Part shown: positions 16,502 through 26,046 of the stretch, one piece after another
How positions within the stretch are numbered: position 1 is the stretch's first letter
Layout: each line of letters opens with the position of its first letter
NCBI GenBank assembly: GCA_035531675.1
Contig: DATKSL010000027.1
Span: forward strand, 62,001-126,000
Origin: JAJPIG01 sp035531675
GTDB lineage: Bacteria; Desulfobacterota; Binatia; Binatales; Binataceae
Direction: 5' to 3'
Length of the DNA: 64,000 nucleotides
Translations under genes and position numbers: made by a program
Notes under the pieces: model-generated
The model's input: only the letters and a program-made list of their open reading frames with translations
Databases searched by the model: none
Told to the model about the DNA's origin: nothing

Positions 16502-18322
16502 TCAGCCGCCCAGCCACGGGCACATCAGCATCGCTCCGCCCCGCCACAGCAGCCGCAGCATCGCCGGCGACCAGCGCCCGGGAATGCCGAGACTTTCCGC
16601 GAGCGCACTGATTTCCCACGGCACCTCGGCCGGCATCAGCACCAGCTTCATCCCGAACAACATCGGCGCCGGCGGCATCGCGACCAGTACGTGACTTTCA
16701 TCCGCGGCGATGCCGGCCCTGGTCCGCGCGATTTCGACCGCCCGCGCCAGGCCGCCCAGTTCGTCAACCAGGCCGCGCTCGCGCGCCGCCCGACCGCTCC
16801 AGATGCGCCCGCGCGCCAGTTCTTCGGCCTGCTCGGGTTTGATCCCGCGGCCCTCGGCCACCTTGGCGGTGAAATTTCCGTACAACTCCCCGACCAGCGC
16901 GTTGAGTTGCCCGAGCTCAGCCGCCGACATCGCGCGGGTCGGCGACAACGCGTCGCTCACCTCGCGGGTCTTGGCAAAATCGACGTTGATACCCAGCGTG
17001 CTCATCAGCTTGCCGACATTGAACTTGGTGTAGACCACGCCGATCGAACCGGTGACCGTCCCCGGCTCGGCGACGATCGCGTCGGCGCCCATGGCGACGT
17101 AGTAACCGCCCGAGCCCGCCACGTCGCCCATCGAAACCACCACCGGCTTGCCACGTTCGCGGGCCTGCTTCACCGCGCGCCAGATCAGGTCCGAGCCGAC
17201 CGCGGAACCGCCGGGCGAATTGACCCGGAAGACAATCGCGCGAATCGTCGGATCGATCGAAGCGTCGCGAATTGCCGCGGCAGTCGCCTCGCCGCTCATG
17301 AAATCGCCGCTCGGCGGCGGTTCGCCCACTACGACCGGGCCGAGCCCGTGAATCAGCGCAATCCGATGCGCCTGACGGGAGCGAAGTTTGAACGCGGCAT
17401 GGCGCAGATAGCGGACCAAGCCGACCATCGCCTTGTCGCCGCGCTCGGGTTCGAGCTCGGCGCGCACGTCCTCGCCGTAACCGGCGCTATCGGCGAGCCC
17501 CGCCTCGCAGGCCGCGCGTGCGCTCAGGAAGCCCGCGCCAACCAGCTCGCGCGCGCGATCGGGAGCCAGTCCGCGGTCCGCCGCGATAGTCTCGACCAGT
17601 ATCGCCTCCCAGTCGCCGACGATCGCTTCGAGACTTTCGCGCAGCGGCGGCGACATCGTCTCGCGGCTGAACATCTCGGCGGCGCCCTTGTATTCCTTCC
17701 ATTGCAGCGTCTGCGCCTCGATCTGCGCCTTGTCGAGTGCCAGCTTGAGAAACAGGTTGCCGGCCGCGACGCCGAGCAGCATCAACGCAGTATCGGGATT
17801 GACGACGATTTTCGAGGCGCCCGCGGCGACCAGGTACTCGCGCACGCTGGCCTGATCGCCCGCCATCACCGCCACCACCCGCTTGCCGGCGCGCTTCACC
17901 GCCGCCAGCAGATCGTGCAGCTCCTGGGCGGTAGCGAGTCCGATATTAAGCGCGCCCAGCTCGACGATTACGGCGCGCAGGCCCGGATCGCGGGCGGCCG
18001 CTTCCAGGGCCGTGCGAACGTCATCGAGGGTCGGGAACGAGCGGCCGCGCAGTTGATCGATAAGCGAGCGCGGAGCGTACTCGCGCAGCGACCCCTCGAG
18101 ATGGATCGTCAGCGTCGCATCGCGCGGCATCCGGGCCGGTCTCACGACCAGGCCTAAGTACGCGGCGACGATCGCGACCGCGATCAGCAGCAGAGCAACG
18201 CCCGAGCGCGGCGCATCGAGGTGAATCGCGAGCAGGCCGAGCGCGGCCAGCACCGCCGCGATTATCGCGACCCGCGCCGAAGGGCCCGGAATCAGTTTCT
18301 TCAATGTTTCAAGCTTCATCAT
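16502..18322 (-). CDS. sppA: Signal peptide peptidase SppA, long (67K) type
   Basis: A 606-residue family S49 serine protease that degrades cleaved signal peptides in the membrane. Two hydrophobic segments occupy about residues 15-62. The two tandem S49 domains are visible: the general-base Lys is expected at Lys212 in EYKGAAEMF and the nucleophile at Ser404 in GDVAGSGGYYVA, matching E. coli K209/S409. The second-domain GTVTGSIGV and NSPGGSAVGSDLIWRA blocks are also intact. It is divergent from the lipoprotein gene with 49 bp between starts. Confidence 0.95.
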   Translation of the reverse strand: MMKLETLKKLIPGPSARVAIIAAVLAALGLLAIHLDAPRSGVALLLIAVAIVAAYLGLVVRPARMPRDATLTIHLEGSLREYAPRSLIDQLRGRSFPTLDDVRTALEAAARDPGLRAVIVELGALNIGLATAQELHDLLAAVKRAGKRVVAVMAGDQASVREYLVAAGASKIVVNPDTALMLLGVAAGNLFLKLALDKAQIEAQTLQWKEYKGAAEMFSRETMSPPLRESLEAIVGDWEAILVETIAADRGLAPDRARELVGAGFLSARAACEAGLADSAGYGEDVRAELEPERGDKAMVGLVRYLRHAAFKLRSRQAHRIALIHGLGPVVVGEPPPSGDFMSGEATAAAIRDASIDPTIRAIVFRVNSPGGSAVGSDLIWRAVKQARERGKPVVVSMGDVAGSGGYYVAMGADAIVAEPGTVTGSIGVVYTKFNVGKLMSTLGINVDFAKTREVSDALSPTRAMSAAELGQLNALVGELYGNFTAKVAEGRGIKPEQAEELARGRIWSGRAARERGLVDELGGLARAVEIARTRAGIAADESHVLVAMPPAPMLFGMKLVLMPAEVPWEISALAESLGIPGRWSPAMLRLLWRGGAMLMCPWLGG

Positions 18323-18371
18323 GGCTCGCCATCAGTTTATTATATCGGAACGGCGGGCACACAGTTTCACG

Positions 18372-19862
18372 ATGCGCAGATCGATCCTCATCCTGGCCCT
18401 GCTCGCGATGGTCGCGGGCATCTACGCCTGTGCGTCGAAGAAAAATCCGCCGCCGAGCATTGCCGCCAATCAACCTCCCAAGCCTCCGCCGCCGCTGCCC
18501 AACGTGCATACCGCGACGCTCAAGGTCGCGACCGGCGCCAAGATCGTCGCGCGCACCGTGCTGCCCGAAGGTTTCGCGCCGATTTCGGCGTTCGCGCCGA
18601 TCTGGCTCCAGAACGGCAGCCAGATTGCCCTGGTCGGCACCAAGAGCGATCGCACCTTCGTGGTCGTGTTCGATAGCGCCACGCTCAAGAATCCGCGCAT
18701 CGTCGCGACCGATTTCGGTCCGGCCACGCCGGGCGGCTCGATCGTCGACGTCGCTGCCAGCCCCGACGGCTTGACGCTGGCGATCGCGGTCGCCGCGCCG
18801 GTCGACAATCAGCTCGACCTGGTATTGCACGACGCGATCGCGCCCGGCGAAGGCAGCCGGATCGCGTCATTTCCGGGGCAGTTCGACGCGGTGAGTATCA
18901 GCTGGCTCGACTCGCACACCGTCGCGGTCGCCTTGCGCGCCAGGGCGATGCCCGCGGCCCAGGCTGGCACGCTGCCCGCCGGGGCGCCGGCCGAGAAGCC
19001 GGCCCCGGAGCGCGGCGGCGGTCTTTTCATCGTCGATACGACCGGACTGGGCGCGGTCAAACAGTTGCCGATCAAGTGCCCGCTGTCCCATCTGACCTGG
19101 AGTCCCAACAGCCGTTTCGCGATCAGCAACGGCGATCCGCAAACGCCGCCGGTCCTGATCGATCGGAGCAAAAACTTCTGCGCCGTGTTGCACAGCAAGG
19201 AGCCGATCAGGGTGCTCGGATGGTCGCCGGGAAGCGATTCGTTCCTCTACGCGACCCCGGTCGCGCGCACCATCGGCACTTTCCGCTATGAGCTCGCGAC
19301 CGGAACCAGCGCGCTGATCGCCGTTGCCTCCTCGGCCGCAGCCTTTACCAGCACCGGCGAGGCCCTGGCGCTCGGCAATCAGGACCTGAGCTGGCAGCGC
19401 GTGGCCAAGGCGCCGGAGGCGCCGGTGTTGTCGGAACTGGCGACCTTCCGGCCGCAGCTCGCCGAGGTTCGTATCGTGCCGCTCGGCATCCGCACGATTC
19501 CGGCCTTGCTGGCGGAAAGCCAGCTGGTCTACACGACGGTCACCGATTCGGCGGCGATCGATATCCTGGCGCCCGGCCGGCCCGCACCGCTGCGCGAGCT
19601 AATCGCCTACCTGCTGCCGCCGCGAACGGCATTCCTGCTTGCCAGCGGCCCGGCGCGTGGCAACGTGCTGATGAGCTGGTCGCCCGACGGCAAGGAGGTC
19701 GCGGTGCTCGACGGCGACGCCAAGACCGCCGTGCTGACGATTTTCTCGCCGGCCGCCGAGCTGCTGTCGCCGCCGCCGCCACCCGAAGCCGCGCAGCCGC
19801 CCGGCACGCCGGCCGCTCGCAAGCGTCCGCCGCGGCCGGCGCCGACTCACGACACGCCCTGA
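18372..19862 (+). CDS. Lipoprotein with beta-propeller-like repeats, unknown function
   Basis: A 496-residue predicted lipoprotein. The ATG at 18372 gives a signal peptide ending in the lipobox-like GIYAC, with Cys22 as the lipidated residue. A Pro-rich linker follows, then repeated blocks of the type ASPDGLTLAIAVA, TWSPNSRFAISNGD, GWSPGSDSFLYATP and SWSPDGKEVAVLDGD. These are PD40/WD-like strands expected in a TolB-type beta propeller. The C-terminus is a Pro/Ala-rich tail. No family name can be assigned. A longer frame starting at 18321 would overlap the divergent sppA start and lacks a signal peptide. Confidence 0.7.
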   Translation: MRRSILILALLAMVAGIYACASKKNPPPSIAANQPPKPPPPLPNVHTATLKVATGAKIVARTVLPEGFAPISAFAPIWLQNGSQIALVGTKSDRTFVVVFDSATLKNPRIVATDFGPATPGGSIVDVAASPDGLTLAIAVAAPVDNQLDLVLHDAIAPGEGSRIASFPGQFDAVSISWLDSHTVAVALRARAMPAAQAGTLPAGAPAEKPAPERGGGLFIVDTTGLGAVKQLPIKCPLSHLTWSPNSRFAISNGDPQTPPVLIDRSKNFCAVLHSKEPIRVLGWSPGSDSFLYATPVARTIGTFRYELATGTSALIAVASSAAAFTSTGEALALGNQDLSWQRVAKAPEAPVLSELATFRPQLAEVRIVPLGIRTIPALLAESQLVYTTVTDSAAIDILAPGRPAPLRELIAYLLPPRTAFLLASGPARGNVLMSWSPDGKEVAVLDGDAKTAVLTIFSPAAELLSPPPPPEAAQPPGTPAARKRPPRPAPTHDTP

Positions 19863-19929
19863 GTTTTTCGTTTTTCGTCTGCTACGTCCGGTTGATTTAT
19901 CAACCCCGAACGGTGCGAGCGGCGATCGA

Positions 19930-22104
19930 TCAGCGACCCGGATTACGCCGGCTCCAGTAGTTGTACGCGATACGGAAGGCGTGTGCGGCGCGCTCGAAAC
20001 TGTCGAACACCACCAGGCCGCGCTGGCGGGCGAGAGTTTTGGCGCGCGCCACGATGGTCTCGATATGCGCGGGATGCAGAATCACGGCGAAGGGGCGCCG
20101 CGAGCGGCGATTGAAATCGGCGAGCTTGTCGAGCAGGCCGACCAGGTCCTGCTCGCGCGAGGCCCACGCCATGCCGCGCAAGCCGGTGGCGATCTCCAGC
20201 ACCACCGCGTCGATCAGCGGGTCGCGCTCGAGGATATCGAGGATCCGATCGAGATAGTCGCCGGAGAGGCCCGTGCCGATCGTGCCGCCGGCGTCGAGCG
20301 GGTTGCGATAGCTGCCGCCGATGATGTTGAAAAATGTTTGCAGCTCGTCATAGGAGGCGGGCGACAGGACGGGAATCTCGAGGCCGGCGCCGGCGAAGGT
20401 GTCGGTGATCACCACCGATTGACCGCCGGTCATCGCCACCAGCCCCATTCTGCGCCCCACCACCGGCCGCCCGCGCGCCAGCAACTCGACCGCGTCCAGC
20501 AGCTCGTCCATGCTCGCAGCGCTGACCGCGCCGCTCTGCGCGATCACCGCGTCCCACACGGCAGCCGCGGTCTGGAGCGATCCGGTATGCGAGCGCGTGG
20601 CGAGCGCCCCCGGATCGGTCACCCCGCCCTTCCATAGCACCACCGGATGGCGGGCGGCGGCGTGGCTGAGGCTCGCGAAGAAGCGCCGCCCGTCGCGCAT
20701 CCCTTCGATATACATCCCGATCACGCGCGTGGCCGGGTCGGCGCTCATCAGGTCGAGATAGTCGGCCGCTTCGAGCACCGTAACGTTGCCGATCGAGGCG
20801 GCCTTGTTGACCCGTATCGCGCGGGCCGCGGCCTGCAGGCAGAAGTTGATGGTATGGGTGCCGCTTTGCGAGATGAAGCAGACCTCGCCGCCGTCGTTGG
20901 GGCTGAGGCCCGGAAAATTCAGCAGGCCGGCGCCGGGATTACATAGTCCCATGCAATTGGGGCCGACCACGGCGATGTCGGAATCGAGCGCCAGCGTGCG
21001 AATCTCCGCTTCGAGGCGCACGCCCAGCTCCTCGCCGGTCTCGGAGAAGCCGGCGGTGAAGAAGCTGATCGCGCCGACCCCGGCCGCGATACAATCGCGC
21101 AGGATTCGCGGTGCGATCTGCCGCGGCACGGCGCTGATAGCCAGATCGATCGGTCCCGGAATCTCGCTCAGGCTGGCGCGATTGTCGACCCCGAGCCGCT
21201 CGATTTCGGCCACTTCGGCGGGATCGATCTGCACCGAGTAGAGCCGGCCGCGAAGCTCCTGGAGCGAGCGCAGCCACATGAACGAATTGGCCCGCTTGTC
21301 GCCGATTACGACTACCGTGCGCGGGCTGAAGGCGCGCCGGAGATTCTCGATTCGCCGCGCGCGCCGCGGGTCGATCGTAATCGCCGGCTGTTGGCCGAAA
21401 GTGGGATCGAGAATCACCCGCGCGTCGACCGCGACCAGGCCGCGCTCGTAAACCGTCACCGGATTCAGATCGAGCTCGCGAATCGCCGGATGTTCCGCCG
21501 CGAGCCGCGAGAGCGCCGCGACCAGCGCCGCCAGCGCCCCGAGGTCGCAGGCCGGGCGCCCGCGCGCGCCATCCAGAATCGCCGCACCGGCGAGCGCCGC
21601 GACCATCGCACGCGCCTCGTCCTCACCGACCGGCGCCAGCCGCGTTACCGAGTCATCCAGGATTTCGACGAAGATGCCGCCCAGGGCCACCGTCACCAGC
21701 GCTCCGAAGCGCGGGTCGCGCGCGCATCCGATCAGCACTTCGACCCCGGCCCGCGCCATCGGCTGGACGGTGACCCCTTCGAATCGCGCCGCGGGCATCC
21801 GCGCCGCAAGGTTGGCCCGAATCCGCTCGAAGGCCTCACCGACCTGCTCCGGCGAGCGTAAATCGAGCGCCACGCCGCCGACCTCGCTCTTGTGGATGAC
21901 TTCGGGCGAGAGAATCTTGAGGACGGTCGGAAAACCCTGGCGCGCCGCGATGCGCGCAGCTTCGTCGGCATCGTGCGCCGCTTCGGCGAGCGTCACGGTC
22001 ACGCCGGCCGCCGCCATCAGATGCTTGGACTCGAGTTCGGAGAGCGCCGTGCGCCCGCTGGCGAGCGCCTCGGCGATGATCTTCTGAACGCCGCTGTCAT
22101 CCAC
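19930..22104 (-). CDS. Acyl/acetate-CoA ligase (ADP-forming), fused beta-alpha subunits
   Basis: A 724-residue NDP-forming acyl-CoA synthetase. The order is ATP-grasp domain (about residues 8-225, with GFPTVLKILSPEVIHKSEVGGVAL), CoA-binding domain (from about 255) and succinyl-CoA-ligase-like domains. The phosphohistidine is expected in ATRSHTGSL near residue 500. Such enzymes interconvert acyl-CoA, ADP and phosphate with acid, ATP and CoA. The ATP-grasp part comes first, the reverse of the alpha-beta order in many homologues. The substrate is unknown; three CoA-transferases elsewhere in the window suggest active carboxylic-acid metabolism. Confidence 0.88.
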   Translation of the reverse strand: MDDSGVQKIIAEALASGRTALSELESKHLMAAAGVTVTLAEAAHDADEAARIAARQGFPTVLKILSPEVIHKSEVGGVALDLRSPEQVGEAFERIRANLAARMPAARFEGVTVQPMARAGVEVLIGCARDPRFGALVTVALGGIFVEILDDSVTRLAPVGEDEARAMVAALAGAAILDGARGRPACDLGALAALVAALSRLAAEHPAIRELDLNPVTVYERGLVAVDARVILDPTFGQQPAITIDPRRARRIENLRRAFSPRTVVVIGDKRANSFMWLRSLQELRGRLYSVQIDPAEVAEIERLGVDNRASLSEIPGPIDLAISAVPRQIAPRILRDCIAAGVGAISFFTAGFSETGEELGVRLEAEIRTLALDSDIAVVGPNCMGLCNPGAGLLNFPGLSPNDGGEVCFISQSGTHTINFCLQAAARAIRVNKAASIGNVTVLEAADYLDLMSADPATRVIGMYIEGMRDGRRFFASLSHAAARHPVVLWKGGVTDPGALATRSHTGSLQTAAAVWDAVIAQSGAVSAASMDELLDAVELLARGRPVVGRRMGLVAMTGGQSVVITDTFAGAGLEIPVLSPASYDELQTFFNIIGGSYRNPLDAGGTIGTGLSGDYLDRILDILERDPLIDAVVLEIATGLRGMAWASREQDLVGLLDKLADFNRRSRRPFAVILHPAHIETIVARAKTLARQRGLVVFDSFERAAHAFRIAYNYWSRRNPGR

Positions 22105-22259
22105 CGAACAGGCCTATATCAAAGGCCTCGGAAGAATTGAACTGGGCCGGGCGAGATACTCCAACGCGGGACGATCGTGGAGGACAAAAACACGGCGGCC
22201 GCTATCGCCCGCGACCGTCGAATCTTCCATCCGGATGTTCTGCGAATCACTCGCTATTC

Positions 22260-22829
22260 TTACTTGACCAGCACTACCTCGCATCTGGTGTCGGGATGCG
22301 TGAGGTCGGACCGGCTGGTCGAGGCGGCCTCGCTAACCGGGCGGCGCGGCAAGCGGCACAGGGCACCGTCAGATACGGCGCCGATCTCGGTATCCGCCGG
22401 CATCCTGGCATACGCAACCGAGGTCGCGCTCAGGGTGGCATGCTTGAGGCCGATCGCCTGCCCGAACGCATACTGCACCTGCCGCGTCACGGTGACCTGG
22501 ACCGCAGGGTTGCCCAGGTAGGTGAAGGGATAATTCACGTCGAGAACATCGTGCCCGGGCGTCGGTGCCTTGGCGTCGTGGATGCCGTGCTGCTCGGCAT
22601 AATGGAGCGCATTGATCTGTGGGTTACGGGCAACCGTCTGCGGCGCATAGATCAGAGCCGCCCCTGCCCTCGCGCTGGCATCGGCCGCCGCCTGTAACTC
22701 CGTCCAGTTGGAGTACATGACCGCAAAATCGACCCCCAGCGCAATCGCTGTCACGACCATCGGCAACACCAGCGCCAGGATGATCGCGATATGCCCCGGT
22801 GCGGACGACTGTCGATAGTTACGTCGCAT
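22260..22829 (-). CDS. TadG/TadE-like protein (Flp pilus-assembly TadE/G-like), small
   Basis: A 189-residue protein with the N-terminal Tad hydrophobic segment (HIAIILALVLPMVVTAIAL) and the following DFAVMYSNWTELQAAADASA repeat-like helix, matching TadE/G-like proteins (PF13400 type). The rest is a predicted extracytoplasmic domain with few family marks. The start at 22829 was chosen for the AAAGGA site 8-9 bp upstream; longer starts up to 22895 exist. It is a paralogue of the next gene upstream. No TadA, TadZ, RcpA or CpaB genes are in the window. Confidence 0.75.
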   Translation of the reverse strand: MRRNYRQSSAPGHIAIILALVLPMVVTAIALGVDFAVMYSNWTELQAAADASARAGAALIYAPQTVARNPQINALHYAEQHGIHDAKAPTPGHDVLDVNYPFTYLGNPAVQVTVTRQVQYAFGQAIGLKHATLSATSVAYARMPADTEIGAVSDGALCRLPRRPVSEAASTSRSDLTHPDTRCEVVLVK

Positions 22830-22941
22830 ATGTTTCGTCCTTTGCTGACGCTTGCAGCCCCCAGGCTCTGTTTTACCCATATTAGCTTTAGGCACTCTTA
22901 ATTCTTAATATTTGGCTTACTAAAGGAAACCAAGTAACCAA

Positions 22942-22981
22942 GCTAGCTCTGATGTCCGTTGTTCGGCAATCTGTAGCTAGC
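22942..22981. repeat. Short inverted repeat between the two TadG-like genes
   Basis: GCTAGCT (22942-22948) and AGCTAGC (22975-22981) form 7-bp inverted arms with a 26-bp loop. They lie in the AT-richer 247-bp gap between the two genes. This could be an operator or a weak hairpin; no T-run follows. Confidence 0.35.
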
Positions 22982-23076
22982 ACTTCACGGGCAATGAGGT
23001 CAAACAGACAATCGCCACGACACGGCGATGCCTTGGAGGGGCTTATTTCGAAGAATGAAGAGAGCGAACCGGAAAT

Positions 23077-24105
23077 CTACTGCAGGAGTAGGGCCCGATA
23101 GCTGCCGAAACTCGGGCAGGTTCCGCCTGGGATGTTCCCGGGAGCAACGGCCGAGATGAAGATCACTTGGAGACTATTCCCGCTGCCGCCACCGACCAGC
23201 CAGACCTGGGCGAAGCCGGTGATCGGCGCCTGCGTGCTGGCGCCAGTCACGCCCGCATAGTTCACCATCGGTACCTCGACGACCCGTGGATCGGCCGGGT
23301 TGGGATTTTGCCAGGTATCACCCAGCTCCAGCGAGGTCGAAGCGTTGATACGATCGGTAACCCCCCTGAGGATCGCTTGCACGCCCCCGATGCCGGGTTG
23401 CATCGTAGTGCATCCCGGATTGGTCGTGGCGCATCCCGCCGAATTGACGGTCAGGATCTGGGTCGCGTCGCTCGCGTTGGGCGAGGTCCATCCGTTAGAG
23501 GTCACCGTTTCCATATTCGATACCCCACTCATTCCGGGTAGCGACAGCGGTCCCCAATTGCCCGGGCCGAGCTGCGCCTGCGTCAGCGTGATCACCTGGC
23601 CCGGTGTGTAACAGGTACCGGTCGTGCAATCGATTCCGATCGGGATGAGATGACTGCTGCCGGCGGTCGAGCACGGCACCACAATACCGGCTTTAGCGGT
23701 AGCTCCGACGGTGGCGGTTTTCAGGCCGAGCAGCCTGCCGAAGAGGTACGGCTCCACACGGCTCAACTGAACCTGCACCCACTGCGGGCTGGCCGCTCCA
23801 TCGAGCGTGACATTGATAGTATCGCCAGTGATGGAGCCGGCCCCGTTAAGTTTTGCGTAACTGATGGCGGTCGAATTTACCTGCGAGATGCTGCCCGGCA
23901 GATAGGCCGCGCCGGCCAGCGCGGCTGAATCGGCAGCCTTCTGCAGTAGCCCCCAGTTGTAGTACATGACGGCAAAGTCGGCGCCCAATAACACCGCGCC
24001 CAATACCACCGGCAGCACCAGTGCCAGTATCAACGCAATTTGCGATCGCGCCCGGCGGGCCAGGACTCGCGGAACTAGCGTCTTTATATCTCGAAAAAAG
24101 TACAT
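23077..24105 (-). CDS. TadG-like protein (Flp pilus-assembly TadE/G-like), larger
   Basis: A protein of about 342 residues from the ATG at 24105; a longer frame reaches 24249. It has the same Tad N-terminal segment (QIALILALVLPVVLGAVLL) and the DFAVMYYNWGLLQKAADSA helix as its neighbour, followed by a long Thr/Ser/Gly-rich extracytoplasmic domain with several Cys residues (for example GIDCTTGTC and SAGCATTNPGC). TadG proteins help assemble Flp pili or act as minor pilins. No clear Shine-Dalgarno sequence supports any start. The flanking DNA is AT-richer than the rest of the window. Confidence 0.72.
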   Translation of the reverse strand: MYFFRDIKTLVPRVLARRARSQIALILALVLPVVLGAVLLGADFAVMYYNWGLLQKAADSAALAGAAYLPGSISQVNSTAISYAKLNGAGSITGDTINVTLDGAASPQWVQVQLSRVEPYLFGRLLGLKTATVGATAKAGIVVPCSTAGSSHLIPIGIDCTTGTCYTPGQVITLTQAQLGPGNWGPLSLPGMSGVSNMETVTSNGWTSPNASDATQILTVNSAGCATTNPGCTTMQPGIGGVQAILRGVTDRINASTSLELGDTWQNPNPADPRVVEVPMVNYAGVTGASTQAPITGFAQVWLVGGGSGNSLQVIFISAVAPGNIPGGTCPSFGSYRALLLQ

Positions 24106-24615
24106 CACAACTATATTAAGCAATACATCGACCAATATAGCGTAACCCGATAAGACGCATTGGACTGAGCCATAACAAGGCAAGCTGTGCTTCTGATGCT
24201 TCGAGGAGCGGGCAGCTGAGTCCAAAGGATACAGTGCCCCGTCGAGCACCTTTCCGTCGTGCCGGAGAGCGCACCCTCAGATGTGAGACTTCGCGTTATC
24301 GGATGGGATGACCGCGCATGGCCATCAGATAGAGCGCTAGCGACGGAATCGTCCGCTCCTCGCCGTCCCCGCCATCGATGGCGGGTAACGGCGAGTGCGG
24401 CGCCTACCCCGACCGCCCAGCTACCCCCGCCGCCCCTACCGAATCCTGCGCGGCCATAGAACGGGTGCCATTAACGCAAGAACGCTGCCATCGGCGACAG
24501 GAGGCGTATTGCTTCGCGAAATTCTGTGATTATGGTCGTCGTCGTCAGATCGCTGACCGTAATCAAAGACCATAATTTGCCGAACAGGTGGAGTTGTTGC
24601 CGGTTTACCGGCAGC
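24106..24615. other. 510-bp intergenic region between the TadG-like gene and hisA
   Basis: I see no convincing gene here. The part next to the TadG-like gene (24106-24160) is AT-rich and may hold its promoter. A perfect 18-bp palindrome CCCGCCATCGATGGCGGG lies at 24368-24385 without a T-tract. Near hisA, GATTATGGTC (24528-24537) pairs with GACCGTAATC (24555-24564, 9 of 10) and ATTATGGTC (24529-24537) also pairs with GACCATAAT (24568-24576). These alternative hairpins could end the his transcript or bind a regulator. Confidence 0.5.
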
Positions 24616-25374
24616 TCACGGAGATCCATCGGATCGAGGCGCGTGCGCCGCGCCAATCGCCTCGCCAAGCGAGAAATTACCCTCGTAGAGAGCGCGGCCT
24701 ACTACCACCCCCACCACCCCGCGCCCGAAGCGATCGCTGAGCGCCCGGATATCTGCCAACGCCGCGACCCCGCCCGAAGCGATCACCGCAATCGCGTTGC
24801 GACTCGCAAACTCGGCCATCGCCTCGGCCTCGACTCCGGCCTGGGTGCCGTCGCGCCCGATGTCGGTGTAGATAACCGCTGCGACGCCGGCGGCGCGAAA
24901 CCGTGCGATCGCCTCGCTGACCGGCAGTTCGCTGGTCGCGACCCAGCCCTTGAGCGCCAGCCGCCCGTCGCGTACGTCGATCGAGCCGAGCACCCGCCCC
25001 GGGAGCATCCGGCACGCCGCCGCCAGCAGGGGCGGGTCGGTGAGCGCCGCCGATCCGATCGAGATCCGATCTGCGCCCGCCTCGATTACGCGCCGCACCG
25101 AATCCGTCGTGCGCAGGCCGCCGCTGGCTTCGAGCGGGCAGCTCACGGCGGCGCGAATCCTGCTGAGTGCCGCGAGATTGCGCGGCTCGCCGGCAATTGC
25201 GCCGTCGAGATCGACCAGGTGGATCACTTCCGCGCCGGCGGCCTCGAAGCCGCGCGCGACCGCCGCCGGATCGTCGCCGTAGACCGTCGCGCTATCCATC
25301 GCGCCGCGGGTCAGGCGCACAACCTTGCCGTCTTTCAGATCGATCGCGGGGATAACGGTGAAGCGCGCAAACAA
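24616..25374 (-). CDS. hisA: ProFAR isomerase (HisA)
   Basis: A 252-residue TIM-barrel enzyme that isomerises the aminoaldose of ProFAR to the aminoketose in histidine synthesis. The N-terminus VIPAIDLKDGKVVRL contains the first catalytic Asp, and YTDIGRDGTQAG contains the second; phosphate-site motifs GGLRTTDSVRRVIEAGADRISIGSAA are intact. It is the last gene of the murA-hisD-hisB-hisA run, 3 bp after hisB. The HisH and HisF partners for the next step are not here. A dual role like PriA cannot be judged. Confidence 0.95.
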   Translation of the reverse strand: MFARFTVIPAIDLKDGKVVRLTRGAMDSATVYGDDPAAVARGFEAAGAEVIHLVDLDGAIAGEPRNLAALSRIRAAVSCPLEASGGLRTTDSVRRVIEAGADRISIGSAALTDPPLLAAACRMLPGRVLGSIDVRDGRLALKGWVATSELPVSEAIARFRAAGVAAVIYTDIGRDGTQAGVEAEAMAEFASRNAIAVIASGGVAALADIRALSDRFGRGVVGVVVGRALYEGNFSLGEAIGAAHAPRSDGSP

Positions 25375-25377
25375 GCG

Positions 25378-26046
25378 TCAGGACAGCGTGCCCTTGGTCG
25401 AGAGCACTCCCTTGAGACGCGGATCGACGGCGGTCGCCTGGTCCATCGCCCGCGCCAACGCCTTGAACGCCGCCTCGATCACATGATGCGGATTGCGGCC
25501 GGCGCGCAGGTTCAGATGCAGGTTCATCCCGACCTCGTCGCTCAGCCCCTTCATGAAGTCATGGACCAGTTCGGTCTGGAAGCTGCCGACCCGCTCCTGC
25601 TTGATCTTGATATTGTAGGCGAGGTACACCCGCCCGCTGATATCGACCACCGCCTCGCACAGCGCCTCGTCGAGCGGCACCAGCGCGCTGCCGAAGCGCC
25701 GGATTCCCGAACGATCGCCGAGCGCCTGGCGAAACGCCCGTCCCAGCACGATCCCGACATCCTCGACCGTGTGATGCTCGTCGATATGCAGGTCGCCATT
25801 CGCGGTCAGCTTGAGATCGAAAAAGCCATGGCGGGCGAAGCTCTCGAGCATGTGATCGAGGAACGGCACGCCGGTTGCGACCTCGGCCCGCCCCTCGCCG
25901 TCGAGTCCGAGTTCGACCGCGACCTGGGTCTCGCGCGTGCGACGCTCAACCGTCGCGCTACGCGCCGGACGCTCAGATGCGGACGCCGCGCGCATCCGGG
26001 CCGGCTGCCCGTTGCGAGTCTTTCGGTTATCGCGAGTTTCGTTCAT
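25378..26046 (-). CDS. hisB: Imidazoleglycerol-phosphate dehydratase
   Basis: A 222-residue monofunctional HisB, lacking the phosphatase domain found in E. coli. Metal-binding motifs are DHMLESFARHG, DEHHTVEDVGI and RNPHHVIEAAFKA with the other His/Glu ligands. The ATG at 26046 overlaps the hisD stop by 4 bp (ATGA), supporting this start despite a basic extension of about 30 residues. The enzyme makes imidazole acetol phosphate. Confidence 0.95.
   Translation of the reverse strand: MNETRDNRKTRNGQPARMRAASASERPARSATVERRTRETQVAVELGLDGEGRAEVATGVPFLDHMLESFARHGFFDLKLTANGDLHIDEHHTVEDVGIVLGRAFRQALGDRSGIRRFGSALVPLDEALCEAVVDISGRVYLAYNIKIKQERVGSFQTELVHDFMKGLSDEVGMNLHLNLRAGRNPHHVIEAAFKALARAMDQATAVDPRLKGVLSTKGTLS

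Noticed and set aside
16433..18157. A 574-codon plus-strand frame opposite sppA
   Set aside because: sppA has its catalytic residues on the minus strand; this is the complementary shadow.
19890..19905. GGTTGAT/ATCAACC hairpin as a terminator between the lipoprotein and acyl-CoA synthetase genes
   Set aside because: The stem is short and no T-run follows closely on either strand.
24106..24615. A tRNA or small RNA gene in the long gap before hisA
   Set aside because: The hairpins seen do not form a cloverleaf and there is no CCA-type end or T-arm consensus.
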